NCBI GenBank assembly: GCA_963735885.1
Contig: CAVTMP010000007.1
Coordinates: 496,001-560,000, forward strand
Direction: 5' to 3'
Origin: JBBSBL01 sp963735885
GTDB lineage: Bacteria > Actinomycetota > Thermoleophilia > Solirubrobacterales > Solirubrobacteraceae
DNA length: 64,000 bases
Notes under the pieces: generated by a model
Database searches by the model: none
Told to the model about the DNA's origin: nothing
What the model saw: the letters and a program-made list of their open reading frames with translations, nothing else
Shown here: positions 24,763-33,182 of the stretch, piece after piece
Layout of the letters: the number at the start of each line of letters is the position of its first letter
How positions within the stretch are numbered: position 1 is the first letter of the stretch
Translations under genes and position numbers: made by a program

Positions 24763-25598
24763 AGCTCCGGCTCTACCACCACCCCGACGGGGCCCGGGTC
24801 GCCTACCGCGAGACGGGCACCGGGCCGGGCCTCGTGCTCCTCCACTCGCTCGGGCTCACCCACCGGGAGTGGGAGCCGGTCGTGGAGCCGCTGTCGGCGC
24901 GCTTCCGGCTCGTCCTCCCCGACCTCCCGCTGCACGGCGACTCCGAGGATCGCCCCCGCCATCCCTACACGCGCGACTGGCTCGTCGAGGTCATGGCGGG
25001 CTTCTGCGCGGAGACCGTCGGCCCGCGGCCCCTGCTCGGGGGCCACGACCTCGGGGCCGAGCTGCTGCTCCACGGCGCCACGGACGGCCGGATCGCACCC
25101 CGGCGGCTCGTCGTCATGCCCACCCGCCTGCACCGCCCGCCCGCCCACCCGGGTCGCTGGGCGCTGTGGCGGGCGGCCTGCCGCGCGGCCGCGGTGCCCG
25201 GCCTCGACCGCGCGCTCGCCCACGGCGCGCACGTCGTCTTCCGCCCCGCGCTCGGCGAGCGGCTCTCGGCCCAGGGCAACCCGGCGGCGCGCGACCTCGT
25301 GCGTCACGCCTTCGCGAACGTCGGCGGCGACGGGAACCGGGCCCGCGCATGGGCGCGGTTCGCGCGCGCCCGGCCCGCCGGCGCGGACCGCGACCTGCTC
25401 GACCGCTACGCCGCGCTCGACGCGCCGGTCCTCCTGCTCTGGGCCGATCGCGACACGGCCCATCCGCTCGAGCCGGCCCGCGAGGCGCTCGACCTCCTCC
25501 CCGACGCGCAGCTCCGCGTCCTCGACGACACCGGCTTCCTCATGGCCTACGACGACCCCGTCGGCGTGGCCCGCGAGCTGAGCGCCTTCCTGGGGTAG
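24759..25598 (+). CDS. Alpha/beta-hydrolase fold protein lacking the usual catalytic histidine
   Basis: A 279-residue alpha/beta hydrolase. It has the HG-like loop LVLLHSLGLTHREWEPV and a nucleophile elbow GGHDLGAELLLHG with aspartate at the nucleophile position, as in haloalkane-dehalogenase and epoxide-hydrolase relatives. The acid strand LLLWADRDTAHPLEPA is present. Where family members have a GH with the catalytic histidine near the C-terminus, this one reads DDTGFLMAYDDP, with Phe in place of His, so it may be inactive or use another residue. GTG start is coupled to the lipoprotein stop. Confidence 0.75.
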   Translation: MKLRLYHHPDGARVAYRETGTGPGLVLLHSLGLTHREWEPVVEPLSARFRLVLPDLPLHGDSEDRPRHPYTRDWLVEVMAGFCAETVGPRPLLGGHDLGAELLLHGATDGRIAPRRLVVMPTRLHRPPAHPGRWALWRAACRAAAVPGLDRALAHGAHVVFRPALGERLSAQGNPAARDLVRHAFANVGGDGNRARAWARFARARPAGADRDLLDRYAALDAPVLLLWADRDTAHPLEPAREALDLLPDAQLRVLDDTGFLMAYDDPVGVARELSAFLG

Positions 25599-25637
25599 CG
25601 TGTGGGCGAGGACAGCGACGGTGACCGGAGGCCCGGG

Positions 25638-26969
25638 ATGAGCGTGACCGAGAACGAACAGCTGTGGGGCGCGGAGACCACGAAGGCGGTCGGGAACTTC
25701 CCGGTCTCCGGCGAGCGCGTGCCGCCGCCGGTCCTCCACTGGCTCGGGCGGATCAAGGCCGCCGCCGCGCGCGTGAACGCGGAGCTCGGCCTGCTCGACC
25801 CGGCGCTGGCCGAGCGGATCGCCGCCGGCGGGGACGCGGTGGCGCAGGGGGAGCGCGACGACCAGTTCCCGATCGACGTCTTCCAGACCGGGTCGGGCAC
25901 CTCGTCGAACATGAACGCGAACGAGGTCATCGCCGCGCTGGCCGGGGACGCCGCCCACCCCAACGACCACGTCAACCTCGGGCAGTCCTCCAACGACGTC
26001 TTCCCGTCGGCGGTGCACCTCGCGGCGCTCGACCAGGCGACCGTGGACCTGCTCCCGGCGCTCGAGCGGCTCGAGGCCTCCCTGGCCGCCAAGGCCGAGG
26101 CGTTCCACGACGTCGTGAAGGCCGGCCGCACCCACCTCATGGACGCCGTCCCGGTGACACTGGGCCAGGAGTTCGCCGGCTACGCGGCGCAGGCCCGTCT
26201 CGGGGCGCGCCGGGTGCGCGCTGCGCTGCCGCAGGTGGGGCAGGTCCCGCTCGGCGGCACGGCCACCGGCACGGGGCTCAACACGCACCCGGAGTTCGCC
26301 GAGCGGGTGCGCGAGCTGCTCGCCGCCGACTCCGGGCTGGAGATCCGCCCGCCCGAGGATCCCTTCGAGGCGCAGGGCAACCGCGACGCGCTGGTCGAGC
26401 TCTCGGGCGCGCTCAAGGTCGTCGCGGTCTCGCTGACGAAGATCGCCAACGACCTCGCCTGGATGGGCTCGGGCCCGCGGGCCGGGATCGGCGAGCTCTT
26501 CCTCCCGGAGCTGCAGAAGGGCTCGTCGATCATGCCCGGGAAGGTGAACCCGGTGATCCCCGAGGTCGTGCTCCAGGTCGGCGCCCAGGTGATCGGGAAC
26601 GACACGGCGATCACCGTCGCCGGGTCGCAGGGGAACTTCGAGCTCAACGTGCGCATCCCGCTGATCGCGCGCAACCTGCTCGACTCGATCAAGCTGCTCG
26701 CGTCGGCCTCGCGGCTGCTGGCGGAGAAGTGCGTCGACGGCATCGAGGCGAACCTCCAGGGCTGCGCGCACTCGGCGGAGTCGACCCTCGCGGTCGCCAC
26801 GGCGCTGAACCCGCACATCGGCTACGACCGGGCGAGCGAGATCGTCAAGGAGGCCGCCGCCTCCGGGCGCACGCTCCGCGAGGTCGCGCTCGAGGCCGGC
26901 GTGGACGAGGAGACGCTGCGCATCGCGCTCGACCTGCGGAAGATCGCCGAGGGGAGCGGGGCGGGGTAG
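25638..26969 (+). CDS. fumC: Fumarate hydratase, class II
   Basis: Iron-independent fumarase of the TCA cycle, 443 residues. Conserved regions: FQTGSGTSSNMNANEVIA, NLGQSSNDVFPSA, GRTHLMDAVPVTLGQEFAGY, and the superfamily signature GSSIMPGKVNPVIPE. Start ATG 25638 has GGAGG about 7 nt upstream, a clear ribosome binding site. The longer in-frame start at 25602 adds a poor N-terminus. Confidence 0.96.
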   Translation: MSVTENEQLWGAETTKAVGNFPVSGERVPPPVLHWLGRIKAAAARVNAELGLLDPALAERIAAGGDAVAQGERDDQFPIDVFQTGSGTSSNMNANEVIAALAGDAAHPNDHVNLGQSSNDVFPSAVHLAALDQATVDLLPALERLEASLAAKAEAFHDVVKAGRTHLMDAVPVTLGQEFAGYAAQARLGARRVRAALPQVGQVPLGGTATGTGLNTHPEFAERVRELLAADSGLEIRPPEDPFEAQGNRDALVELSGALKVVAVSLTKIANDLAWMGSGPRAGIGELFLPELQKGSSIMPGKVNPVIPEVVLQVGAQVIGNDTAITVAGSQGNFELNVRIPLIARNLLDSIKLLASASRLLAEKCVDGIEANLQGCAHSAESTLAVATALNPHIGYDRASEIVKEAAASGRTLREVALEAGVDEETLRIALDLRKIAEGSGAG

Positions 26970-26980
26970 GTCGGCGGCGG

Positions 26981-27002
26981 CCGGGGCGAGGGCCGGCCCC
27001 GG
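26981..27002. terminator. Hairpin between convergent fumC and ALDH genes
   Basis: CCGGGGC (26981-26987) pairs with GCCCCGG (26996-27002) around an 8-nt loop in the 33-bp gap between two convergent stops. No U-tract; candidate bidirectional terminator. Confidence 0.4.
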
Positions 27003-28445
27003 TCAGCCCTGCAACGTCACGAGCCGCTCCTCGGTGAGCTCGCGGATCGTGTAGGCCGGGCCCTCGCGGGTGTTCCCGGAGTCCTTGACGCCGCCGTAGG
27101 GCATCTGGTCGGTGCGGTAGGTCGGCACCTCGTTGACGCACACCCCGCCGAACTCGAGCGTGCGCGCGGCATGGAGCGCCCGACCGACGTCGCGGGTGAA
27201 GACGCCGGCCTGGAGCCCGTAGCGCGAGCCGTTGGCCAGCGCGAGGCCCTCGTCGAAGGACGAGAACCGCCGCACCACGGTGACGGGGCCGAACACCTCG
27301 TCGCACCACACGTGGTCGTCGTCGCCCGGCCGCTCGATCACCGTCGGGCGGATCGTGCCGTCGGGGTTGGCCTCGCCGCCGGTCAGCACGCTCGCGCCGC
27401 CGTCGCGGGCCTCGGCGATCCACGCGAGCACCCGCTCGTGCTCGGAGGGGCTGATGACCGGCCCGACGTCGGTCGCCTCCTCCAGCGGGTCGCCGACGAC
27501 GAGCGCCTCGACCGCCGGCACGAACCGGCCGAGGAAGTCGTCCGCGATCGCCTCGTGGAGCAGCACCCGCTGGATCGAGATGCACGACTGGCCGGCGTGG
27601 GTGTAGCCGTGGACGTGCGCCTTGTCGGCCGCCGTGCGCCAGTCCCCGTCGTCGTTCACGATCAGCGGCGCGTTGGACCCGAGCTCGAGCGCGACGTGCT
27701 TGCGCGGCGCCTTCGCCCGGATCCCCCAGCCGACCGGCACCGAGCCGGTGAAGCTGATCGCGGCGACGTCGTCGTGGGAGACGAGCGGGTCGCCGACCTC
27801 CCGGCCCGAGCCGCAGACGACGTGGAGGTGGTCCGCCGGCACGCCGGCCTCGAGCAGGAGCTCGACGAGCCGGATGCCCGAGACCGGCGTCGCGCTCGCG
27901 GGCTTCAGCACGACCGGGCAGCCGGCGGCGAGCGCCGGCCCGAGCTTGTGCGCGACGAGGTTGAGCGGGAAGTTGAACGGCGAGACGGCGCCGACGACGC
28001 CGATCGGGAGCCGCAGCACGAAGCCGAGCTTCCCGGCCCCGGCGGGGCCGGCCTCCATCGGCACGAGCTCCCCGCCGAGCTTGCGCGCCTCGACCGCGGA
28101 GAAGCGCAGCGTGCCGACGGCGCGCTCGGCCTCGACGCGGGCCTGCTTGATCGGCTTGCCGGCCTCGAGCGCGATCGTGCGGGCGAGATCCTCGACCCGC
28201 GCGGCGAGGAGGCCGGCCGCGCGGTCGAGCGCCTCGGCACGCTCCCACTGCGGCCACTCGGCTCGGTCGAGGGCGGCGCGGGCGGAGGCGACCGCCCGAT
28301 CGACGAGCGCCGCGTCGCCCCGCGCGACCCGGGCCACGAGCGCGCCGCCGTAGGGGTTGTGGACCTCGAGCCACGCGCCGGTCTCGAGCCACTCCCCGGC
28401 CACGTGGAGGCGGTGGTCGGTGGCCTCCCGGGTCTCGGTCGCCAT
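27003..28445 (-). CDS. NAD(P)-dependent aldehyde dehydrogenase
   Basis: A 480-residue ALDH. The cofactor region reads GVVGAVSPFNFPLNLVAHKL and FTGSVPVGWGIRAKAP, the general base is in VALELGSNAPLIV, and the catalytic cysteine in YTHAGQSCISIQRVLLHE. The sequence resembles the lactaldehyde / sulfolactaldehyde / phosphoglyceraldehyde-type branch, but the substrate is not certain. TAGGGT lies 7 nt before ATG 28445, and its first three bases are the stop codon of the upstream MaoC gene. Confidence 0.92.
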   Translation of the reverse strand: MATETREATDHRLHVAGEWLETGAWLEVHNPYGGALVARVARGDAALVDRAVASARAALDRAEWPQWERAEALDRAAGLLAARVEDLARTIALEAGKPIKQARVEAERAVGTLRFSAVEARKLGGELVPMEAGPAGAGKLGFVLRLPIGVVGAVSPFNFPLNLVAHKLGPALAAGCPVVLKPASATPVSGIRLVELLLEAGVPADHLHVVCGSGREVGDPLVSHDDVAAISFTGSVPVGWGIRAKAPRKHVALELGSNAPLIVNDDGDWRTAADKAHVHGYTHAGQSCISIQRVLLHEAIADDFLGRFVPAVEALVVGDPLEEATDVGPVISPSEHERVLAWIAEARDGGASVLTGGEANPDGTIRPTVIERPGDDDHVWCDEVFGPVTVVRRFSSFDEGLALANGSRYGLQAGVFTRDVGRALHAARTLEFGGVCVNEVPTYRTDQMPYGGVKDSGNTREGPAYTIRELTEERLVTLQG

Positions 28446-28452
28446 GGCCCCG

Positions 28453-28458
28453 ACCCTA
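28453..28458 (-). promoter_or_regulatory. -10-like TAGGGT overlapping the MaoC stop codon
   Basis: TAGGGT (28458-28453) is 7 nt from ATG 28445. Bases 28458-28456 are also the TAG stop of the upstream MaoC gene. No ribosome binding site separates the two genes. Confidence 0.45.
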
Positions 28459-28917
28459 CCCCGTGTACACCCGCGCCAGCGACTCGGCGACGCAGACCGG
28501 CTTCTGCCCGCCCTCGGTCTCGAAGGTCAGCACCGTGGTGATCTGCGCCCCGCCGGTGATCTCCTCGACGTTCTGCAGCGTCGCCCGCATCCGCACCCTG
28601 CTCCCGACCGGCAGCGGGGCCGGGAAGCGCACGCGGTTGAGCCCGTAGTTGACGCCGAAGGCGAAGCCCTCGAGCGCGAACATCTCGTAGGAGAACATCG
28701 GGGCGAGCGAGAGCGTGTAGTAGCCGTGGGCGATGGTGCCGCCGAACGGCGTGTCCTTGGCCCGCTCGGGATCGACGTGGATCCACTGGTGGTCCCCGGT
28801 CACCTCGGCGAAGGCGTCGATCGCCGCCTGGGTGACCTCGTGCCAGCGGCTGACGCCGAGCTCCTGGCCGACGTGGGCGCGGACCTCGTCGAGGCCGGTG
28901 AGGGTGAGAACGGACAT
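28456..28917 (-). CDS. MaoC-like (R)-specific enoyl-CoA hydratase
   Basis: A 153-residue hot-dog-fold hydratase. Catalytic signature: FAEVTGDHQWIHVDPERAKD (Asp and His of the hydratase-2 motif), followed by FGGTIAHGYYTLSLAP and VNYGLNRVRFPAPLPVGSRV. It hydrates trans-2-enoyl-CoA. ATG 28917 has AAGGAG upstream, a proper ribosome binding site. The gene precedes the ALDH gene by 10 nt. Confidence 0.92.
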   Translation of the reverse strand: MSVLTLTGLDEVRAHVGQELGVSRWHEVTQAAIDAFAEVTGDHQWIHVDPERAKDTPFGGTIAHGYYTLSLAPMFSYEMFALEGFAFGVNYGLNRVRFPAPLPVGSRVRMRATLQNVEEITGGAQITTVLTFETEGGQKPVCVAESLARVYTG

Positions 28918-28976
28918 CGGGGCTCCTTCTGGGTTTCGAACGTTCGCGGGCGGCGCGCGCCGTGGCCTGCAGAAGG

Positions 28977-30392
28977 CTACGCGGCCCGGGCCCGTCGCCC
29001 CGTCCGCCACTCGGCGTCGGCCTCTCCGAGGTCGGTGCCCGGAGGCGCGTCGCCCCAGTGCTCCGTCCCCAGGGCGTACCAGTCGCTCCCGGCGCGCAGC
29101 TCGCCGAGCACCGAGAACACGAGGCCCTCCATGCGGCGGACGAGCAGCGCCTCGGGCGGCAGCGTCATCTTGCGCATCTGCTCGAGGTACGGCGAGCGGG
29201 GCGAGCCGCCGACCTCGGTGAGCTCGCGGACGTAGTCGGGGGAGAGCCGCCTGAAGCCCGGTCTGAAGGCCCACTCGCCGGCGGCCTGCATCTGGGCGAG
29301 CAGCAGCGCGGCGTCGAAGTCGTCGGGGTCGGGCAGGTAGCCGAGCTCCGCCAGGCCCGCCTTCACCGCGTCCGCATCGGCCGCCACCACGGCGTGCGCG
29401 AGCGCGCGCTCGGCGGCCATCGTCCGCTCGGAGACGGCCCGCATCAGGCCGAAGTCGAGGAAGCAGACGCGGCCGTCGGAGCAGAGCAGGTAGTTCCCGG
29501 GGTGGGGGTCGCCGGAGCAGAAGCGCTCGCGATGGAGCAGCGAGAAGAAGAAGCGGAAGAGGATCTCGCCGTAGCGGTCGCGCTCGGGCTCGGGCAGCGC
29601 CTTGACCGCCTCGAAGCCGAGGCCCTCCACGTACTCGGAGACGAGCACCCGCCGGGCGGACATCGCCGTGTACACCCGCGGCACCCGGATGAACGGGTGG
29701 CCGCGGAACGCCCGCTCGACGCGGCGCTGGTTCTGCGCCTCGAGCTCGTAGTCGAGCTCCTCGCCCACGCGCTCGCGCAGCTCCTCCCCGAGCGCGTTGA
29801 CGTCGAGGCCCGGGGCGAGCCGCCTGAGCATCGGGAAGAGGATCCGCATGTTGCGCAGGTCGGTCTCCACCGCCTCGGCGACGCCGGGGTACTGGACCTT
29901 CACCACGACCTCGGCGCCGTCGTGCGTGACCGCGCGGTGGACCTGGCCGATCGAGGCGGCGGCGAACGCCTCCTCGTCGAAGGACGAGAAGTGCTCCGAC
30001 AGCTCCCCGCCGAGCTCCTCCTCGACGAGCCGGCGGATCTTCGCGAAGGGCACCGAGGGCGCGCCGTCGCGCAGCGCGGCGAGCTTCTGCTTGAAGCGGT
30101 CGCGCTCGCCCTCCGGGATCGCCTCGAAGTCGATCGTGGAGAGCACCTGGCCGACCTTCATCGCGGCGCCGCGCATCTTGCCGAGCTGGTCGACGAGCTC
30201 CTCGGCGACGCCGAGGGCGCGCTCCTCCATCGCCCGCTCGGCGGCGTCGTCGCCGCGCGTGAGGTTGGCGGCGCGTGTGCCCGCCCAGCGCAGCGACTGC
30301 CCGGCGACGAGACCGCCGAAGCGGGCGGTGCGCGCCACGCGGCCGGTGGGCAGCGCGTTCTCGTCCGGCGGTGAGGGCTTCTCCGTGGCCAC
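28977..30392 (-). CDS. ABC1/UbiB-family atypical kinase
   Basis: A 471-residue UbiB/ADCK-like protein. The family's KxGQ motif is in KMRGAAMKVGQVLSTIDFEA, the alanine-rich nucleotide loop is AAASIGQVHRAVTHDGAEVV, the catalytic loop is GDPHPGNYLLCSDG and the metal-binding DFG is CFLDFGLMRAV. These proteins support quinone biosynthesis or lipid-linked redox homeostasis, probably as ATPases. No ubiquinone or menaquinone genes are adjacent. GTG start at 30392. Confidence 0.93.
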   Translation of the reverse strand: MATEKPSPPDENALPTGRVARTARFGGLVAGQSLRWAGTRAANLTRGDDAAERAMEERALGVAEELVDQLGKMRGAAMKVGQVLSTIDFEAIPEGERDRFKQKLAALRDGAPSVPFAKIRRLVEEELGGELSEHFSSFDEEAFAAASIGQVHRAVTHDGAEVVVKVQYPGVAEAVETDLRNMRILFPMLRRLAPGLDVNALGEELRERVGEELDYELEAQNQRRVERAFRGHPFIRVPRVYTAMSARRVLVSEYVEGLGFEAVKALPEPERDRYGEILFRFFFSLLHRERFCSGDPHPGNYLLCSDGRVCFLDFGLMRAVSERTMAAERALAHAVVAADADAVKAGLAELGYLPDPDDFDAALLLAQMQAAGEWAFRPGFRRLSPDYVRELTEVGGSPRSPYLEQMRKMTLPPEALLVRRMEGLVFSVLGELRAGSDWYALGTEHWGDAPPGTDLGEADAEWRTGRRARAA

Positions 30393-30490
30393 GATGCGGA
30401 TACGGCGGGCGTGGCGGGCAGGATGAGCCGCGGCGCCTACGCGGGGAGTCTAGGAGGGTCCGGCCGCGACGACGCCGGGCCGTCCCCCTC

Positions 30491-30907
30491 TCACGCGGTC
30501 GCGCGGGACGGGTCCACGATCTGGAGCCCGTCGAAGTACTTCGCGTAGAAGCCTCGATCGCGCGTGAGCAGCCGATCGGCCGCACGAGCGGCGTGGGCTC
30601 CGATCAGGAAGTCGGCGACGACGCGACCCCGGCGGCGCGCGCGACGGCGATGTCCCCGCCACGCCGTGCCGGCCGCGAGCGCGGCGTCGGCGGTGAGCGC
30701 CGCGAAGCGGACGCCGAGGTCGTCGAGCGCGGCGACGGCCACCGAGGGATCGTCGAATCCCGCGGCGACCTCTGCCCAGACCACGTCGCAGGCGATCAGC
30801 GCCCCCTCGGCCCGGCACGTCCGGAGGGCCTCGCGGGACCGTGGCCCGAAGGTCGGGTCCGCGGCATAGAGGTCGATCAGGACGTTGGTGTCGACCGCCG
30901 TGATCAG
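30491..30907 (-). CDS. vapC: VapC-type PIN-domain toxin, apparent CTG start
   Basis: A 138-residue PIN ribonuclease. The acidic site is complete: AVDTNVLIDLY near the N-terminus, VVWAEVAAGF, ADFLIGAHAARAADRLLT and RDRGFYAKYF. Homologues start MITAVDTNV; here the codon at the M position is CTG (30907-30905), overlapping the antitoxin stop as CTGA. The first ATG or GTG in frame is GTG 30784, which would remove the first catalytic aspartate. I therefore place the start at CTG 30907. Toxin of a type II toxin-antitoxin pair. Confidence 0.85.
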   Translation of the reverse strand: MITAVDTNVLIDLYAADPTFGPRSREALRTCRAEGALIACDVVWAEVAAGFDDPSVAVAALDDLGVRFAALTADAALAAGTAWRGHRRRARRRGRVVADFLIGAHAARAADRLLTRDRGFYAKYFDGLQIVDPSRATA

Positions 30908-31137
30908 GGCCCCACGTCCCCGCCGCGGAGATCCCGGACGAATGCGTCGGTGTCGCGGCCGAGGTCGAGAATGCCGTAGAGCGCGTCGAGCGGGTCACGG
31001 GCCGTCGTCTTCTCGACGATCAGGCGTCCCTGGTCCTCCCGGAACTCGACCGCCTCGCCGGCGCGGATGCCGAGCCGCTCGCGCAGGAGCTTGGGGATCG
31101 TCACCTGCCCCTTCTCGGAGACCACGCTGCGGCTCAT
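30904..31137 (-). CDS. vapB: VapB-type AbrB-fold antitoxin
   Basis: A 77-residue antitoxin. Residues 1-45 are an AbrB/SpoVT swapped-hairpin DNA-binding domain (SVVSEKGQVTIPKLLRERLG, RAGEAVEFREDQGRLIVEK). The C-terminal part (DPLDALYGILDLGRDTDAFV) would wrap the PIN toxin. Strong promoter with TTGACA, 17 bp, TACCCT and 6 nt to ATG 31137, plus an embedded palindrome expected to be the VapBC operator. Confidence 0.93.
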   Translation of the reverse strand: MSRSVVSEKGQVTIPKLLRERLGIRAGEAVEFREDQGRLIVEKTTARDPLDALYGILDLGRDTDAFVRDLRGGDVGP

Positions 31138-31143
31138 TCAACA

Positions 31144-31172
31144 AGGGTAGGAATCCATACGTTGTATGTCAA
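31144..31172 (-). promoter_or_regulatory. vapBC promoter and operator
   Basis: TTGACA (31172-31167) and TACCCT (31149-31144) are 17 bp apart; the -10 ends 6 nt before ATG 31137. CATAC-N3-GTATG (31156-31168) is a dyad lying in the spacer, the classic place for VapBC autorepression. Leaderless start. Confidence 0.7.
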
Positions 31173-31229
31173 ACCACACGATGCCGAAGGCCCGGCTCCT
31201 GCTCGACCCTGCGCGGCCGGAGCGCACGC

Positions 31230-31242
31230 CACAATCCTCGCC
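31230..31242 (+). promoter_or_regulatory. -10-like CACAAT before the 5'-3' exonuclease gene
   Basis: CACAAT (31230-31235) lies 7 nt before GTG 31243 with no ribosome binding site. The longer in-frame start at 31162 would run through the vapB promoter and has no homology-like sequence. Confidence 0.35.
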
Positions 31243-32112
31243 GTGCCCGGACCGCTGCTCGCCGTCGACGGCCCCTCCCTCCTCTACCGCGCGTTCTTCG
31301 CGCTGCCGGACTCCATCACCGGCGCGGACGGCACGCCGGTCAACGCGCTGCTCGGCTCGGCGAACGCGATGCTGCGCGTCTGCGCCGACCACGACCCGCG
31401 GGCCGTGGTCGTCTGCTTCGGCCAGGAGGCCGCGGACTACCGCGTCGCCGCGTGGCCGGGCTACCACGCCGACCGCCCGCCCGTCCCGGAGGGCCTCGCG
31501 CCGCAGTTCGCCGCTGCGCCGCTGCTCTACGAGGCGTTCGGCTGGGCGAGCGAGACCTCGCCCGACCTCGAGGCCGACGACCTGCTCGGGGCCTACGCGA
31601 CCGCGGAGCACGAGGCCCGCGGCCACGCGCTGCTCATGACCGGGGACCGCGACCTGTACCAGTGCGCGTCGGCGGCGGTGACCGTCCTCTACCTGAAGAC
31701 CGGCGTGAAGGGCGTCGAGGCGGTCGGGCCGGAGGAGGTCGAGCGGCGCTACGGCGTCCCGCCGGCACTCGTCCCGGACTTCATCGCGCTGCGCGGCGAT
31801 CCCTCCGACGGCCTGCCGGGAGCGAAGGGCATCGGCGAGAAGACCGCCGCCGACCTGCTGCGGCGGCACGGCTCGCTGGAGGCCGCCATCGCCGCCGCGG
31901 AGGGCGAGAGGCCACGGGTGGCGGCGGCGCTGCGCGACCACGCCGGCGAGCTGCGGACCTTCCACGACGTGGCGACGCTGCGCCCGGCCCCGGTCACCCG
32001 GCCGCCCGACGCGGCGACCGACCTGCGCGGCGGGGCGAGCGCCGCCCGCGCACTGGGGATGCGCCGGCTCGCCGAGCGGCTGGAGAAGGCCGGGAGCGTG
32101 CGGGACCTGTGA
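31243..32112 (+). CDS. Stand-alone 5'-3' exonuclease (PolA N-domain family)
   Basis: A 289-residue protein equal to the 5' nuclease domain of DNA polymerase I, without polymerase parts. It begins PLLAVDGPSLLYRAFFALPD (first metal Asp), then DDLLGAYATAEHEARGHALL, MTGDRDLYQCAS and the helix-hairpin-helix DPSDGLPGAKGIGEKTAADL. It would remove flaps and RNA primers. Such stand-alone ExoIX-like proteins are common in actinobacteria. GTG 31243 is the best start. Confidence 0.9.
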   Translation: MPGPLLAVDGPSLLYRAFFALPDSITGADGTPVNALLGSANAMLRVCADHDPRAVVVCFGQEAADYRVAAWPGYHADRPPVPEGLAPQFAAAPLLYEAFGWASETSPDLEADDLLGAYATAEHEARGHALLMTGDRDLYQCASAAVTVLYLKTGVKGVEAVGPEEVERRYGVPPALVPDFIALRGDPSDGLPGAKGIGEKTAADLLRRHGSLEAAIAAAEGERPRVAAALRDHAGELRTFHDVATLRPAPVTRPPDAATDLRGGASAARALGMRRLAERLEKAGSVRDL

Positions 32113-32158
32113 GCCGGAGGTACGCTCGTCCTCGCCCGGCAGGCCCAACGCTCCCGAC

Positions 32159-32992
32159 ATGAGCGACGAGCTGCAGCTCAACGACCCCCAGACGCTCTAC
32201 CGCCGCTGGGAGGGGTCCCAGTGGAACCCGTTCGAGATCGACCTCACCGGGGACGCCGACCAGTGGAAGGGGCTCGGGGACGCGCAGCGCGGGCTGCTCT
32301 TCTTCGTCCTCTCCTCGCTCATGGTCGCCGAGGAGCGCATCACCACGAAGTTCTCCGGCCTCGTCGGCGCGCACGGCTCCGAGGAGGAGGCGACCTTCCT
32401 GGCCACCCAGCAGGTCGACGAGGCCCGGCACATGCAGTTCTACGCCCGCTTCCAGGACGAGGTCGTCGCGGCCCCGGCGACCGTCGCCGAGCACGTCGCT
32501 CGCGCCCGCGAGCACGTGTCCGACGCCTTCCGCCGCATCTTCGACGAGGCGCTCGTGCAGGCCCACGAGGAGCTGGTCGCCGCACCCGGTGACCTGGGCG
32601 CGAAGGTCCGCTTCGTCACGATCTACCACCAGATCCTGGAAGGCACCCTGGGCCTGACGACCTTCCACTTCGCGACGGAGCTCCTCGAGCGCGAGGGCCT
32701 CCTGCCGGGGTTCGTCGAGGGCTACTCGAAGATCCACCACGACGAGACCCGCCACATCGGCTACGGCGTCTGGTACCTGCGCGAGACCGTCCGCGAGCAG
32801 CCCGACCGCGCCGACGACGTCCGCGGGACGCTGCGCAGCCTCCTGCCGTCCGTCGCGGACTCGCTGCGCCCGCCCGGCGATGGCTCCAACGTGCTCGGGG
32901 TCACCGAGGACGACCTGCGGACCTTCGCGCTCGGCGGCCTGGCGCGCCGGCTGAAGATCATCGGCGTCCCGATCGAGACGGTCTTCGCCTGA
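32159..32992 (+). CDS. R2-like ligand-binding oxidase (R2lox family)
   Basis: A 277-residue ferritin-like dimetal oxidase related to ribonucleotide reductase R2, with no R1 subunit gene nearby. The start YRRWEGSQWNPFEIDL is typical of R2lox. Likely metal ligands: E58 (or E59) in MVAEERITTK, E88 and H91 in DEARHMQFY, E161 in YHQILEGTLG, E196 and H199 in HHDETRHIGYG. Y156, five residues before E161, matches the tyrosine of the Tyr-Val crosslink in R2lox; the partner position seems to be Ile61. Binds a Mn/Fe or Fe/Fe centre; physiological substrate unknown. Confidence 0.85.
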   Translation: MSDELQLNDPQTLYRRWEGSQWNPFEIDLTGDADQWKGLGDAQRGLLFFVLSSLMVAEERITTKFSGLVGAHGSEEEATFLATQQVDEARHMQFYARFQDEVVAAPATVAEHVARAREHVSDAFRRIFDEALVQAHEELVAAPGDLGAKVRFVTIYHQILEGTLGLTTFHFATELLEREGLLPGFVEGYSKIHHDETRHIGYGVWYLRETVREQPDRADDVRGTLRSLLPSVADSLRPPGDGSNVLGVTEDDLRTFALGGLARRLKIIGVPIETVFA

Positions 32993-33182
32993 GCCCGGGA
33001 GGCACCCACCGCCCACGCGCGGGCCAGAACGGTACGCGCGGCTGATGCCGACGGCGTCGTAATACCCCGCAGCGAGCCTGGGCGCGTTCCCCATTGACCG
33101 GCGAGCCCGCGAGTGGTCAAGTCCAGGGCATGACCGAGTCTGTGCCGCCGATGGGCGGCCCGACCGCAACGAGGTTCGCCGA

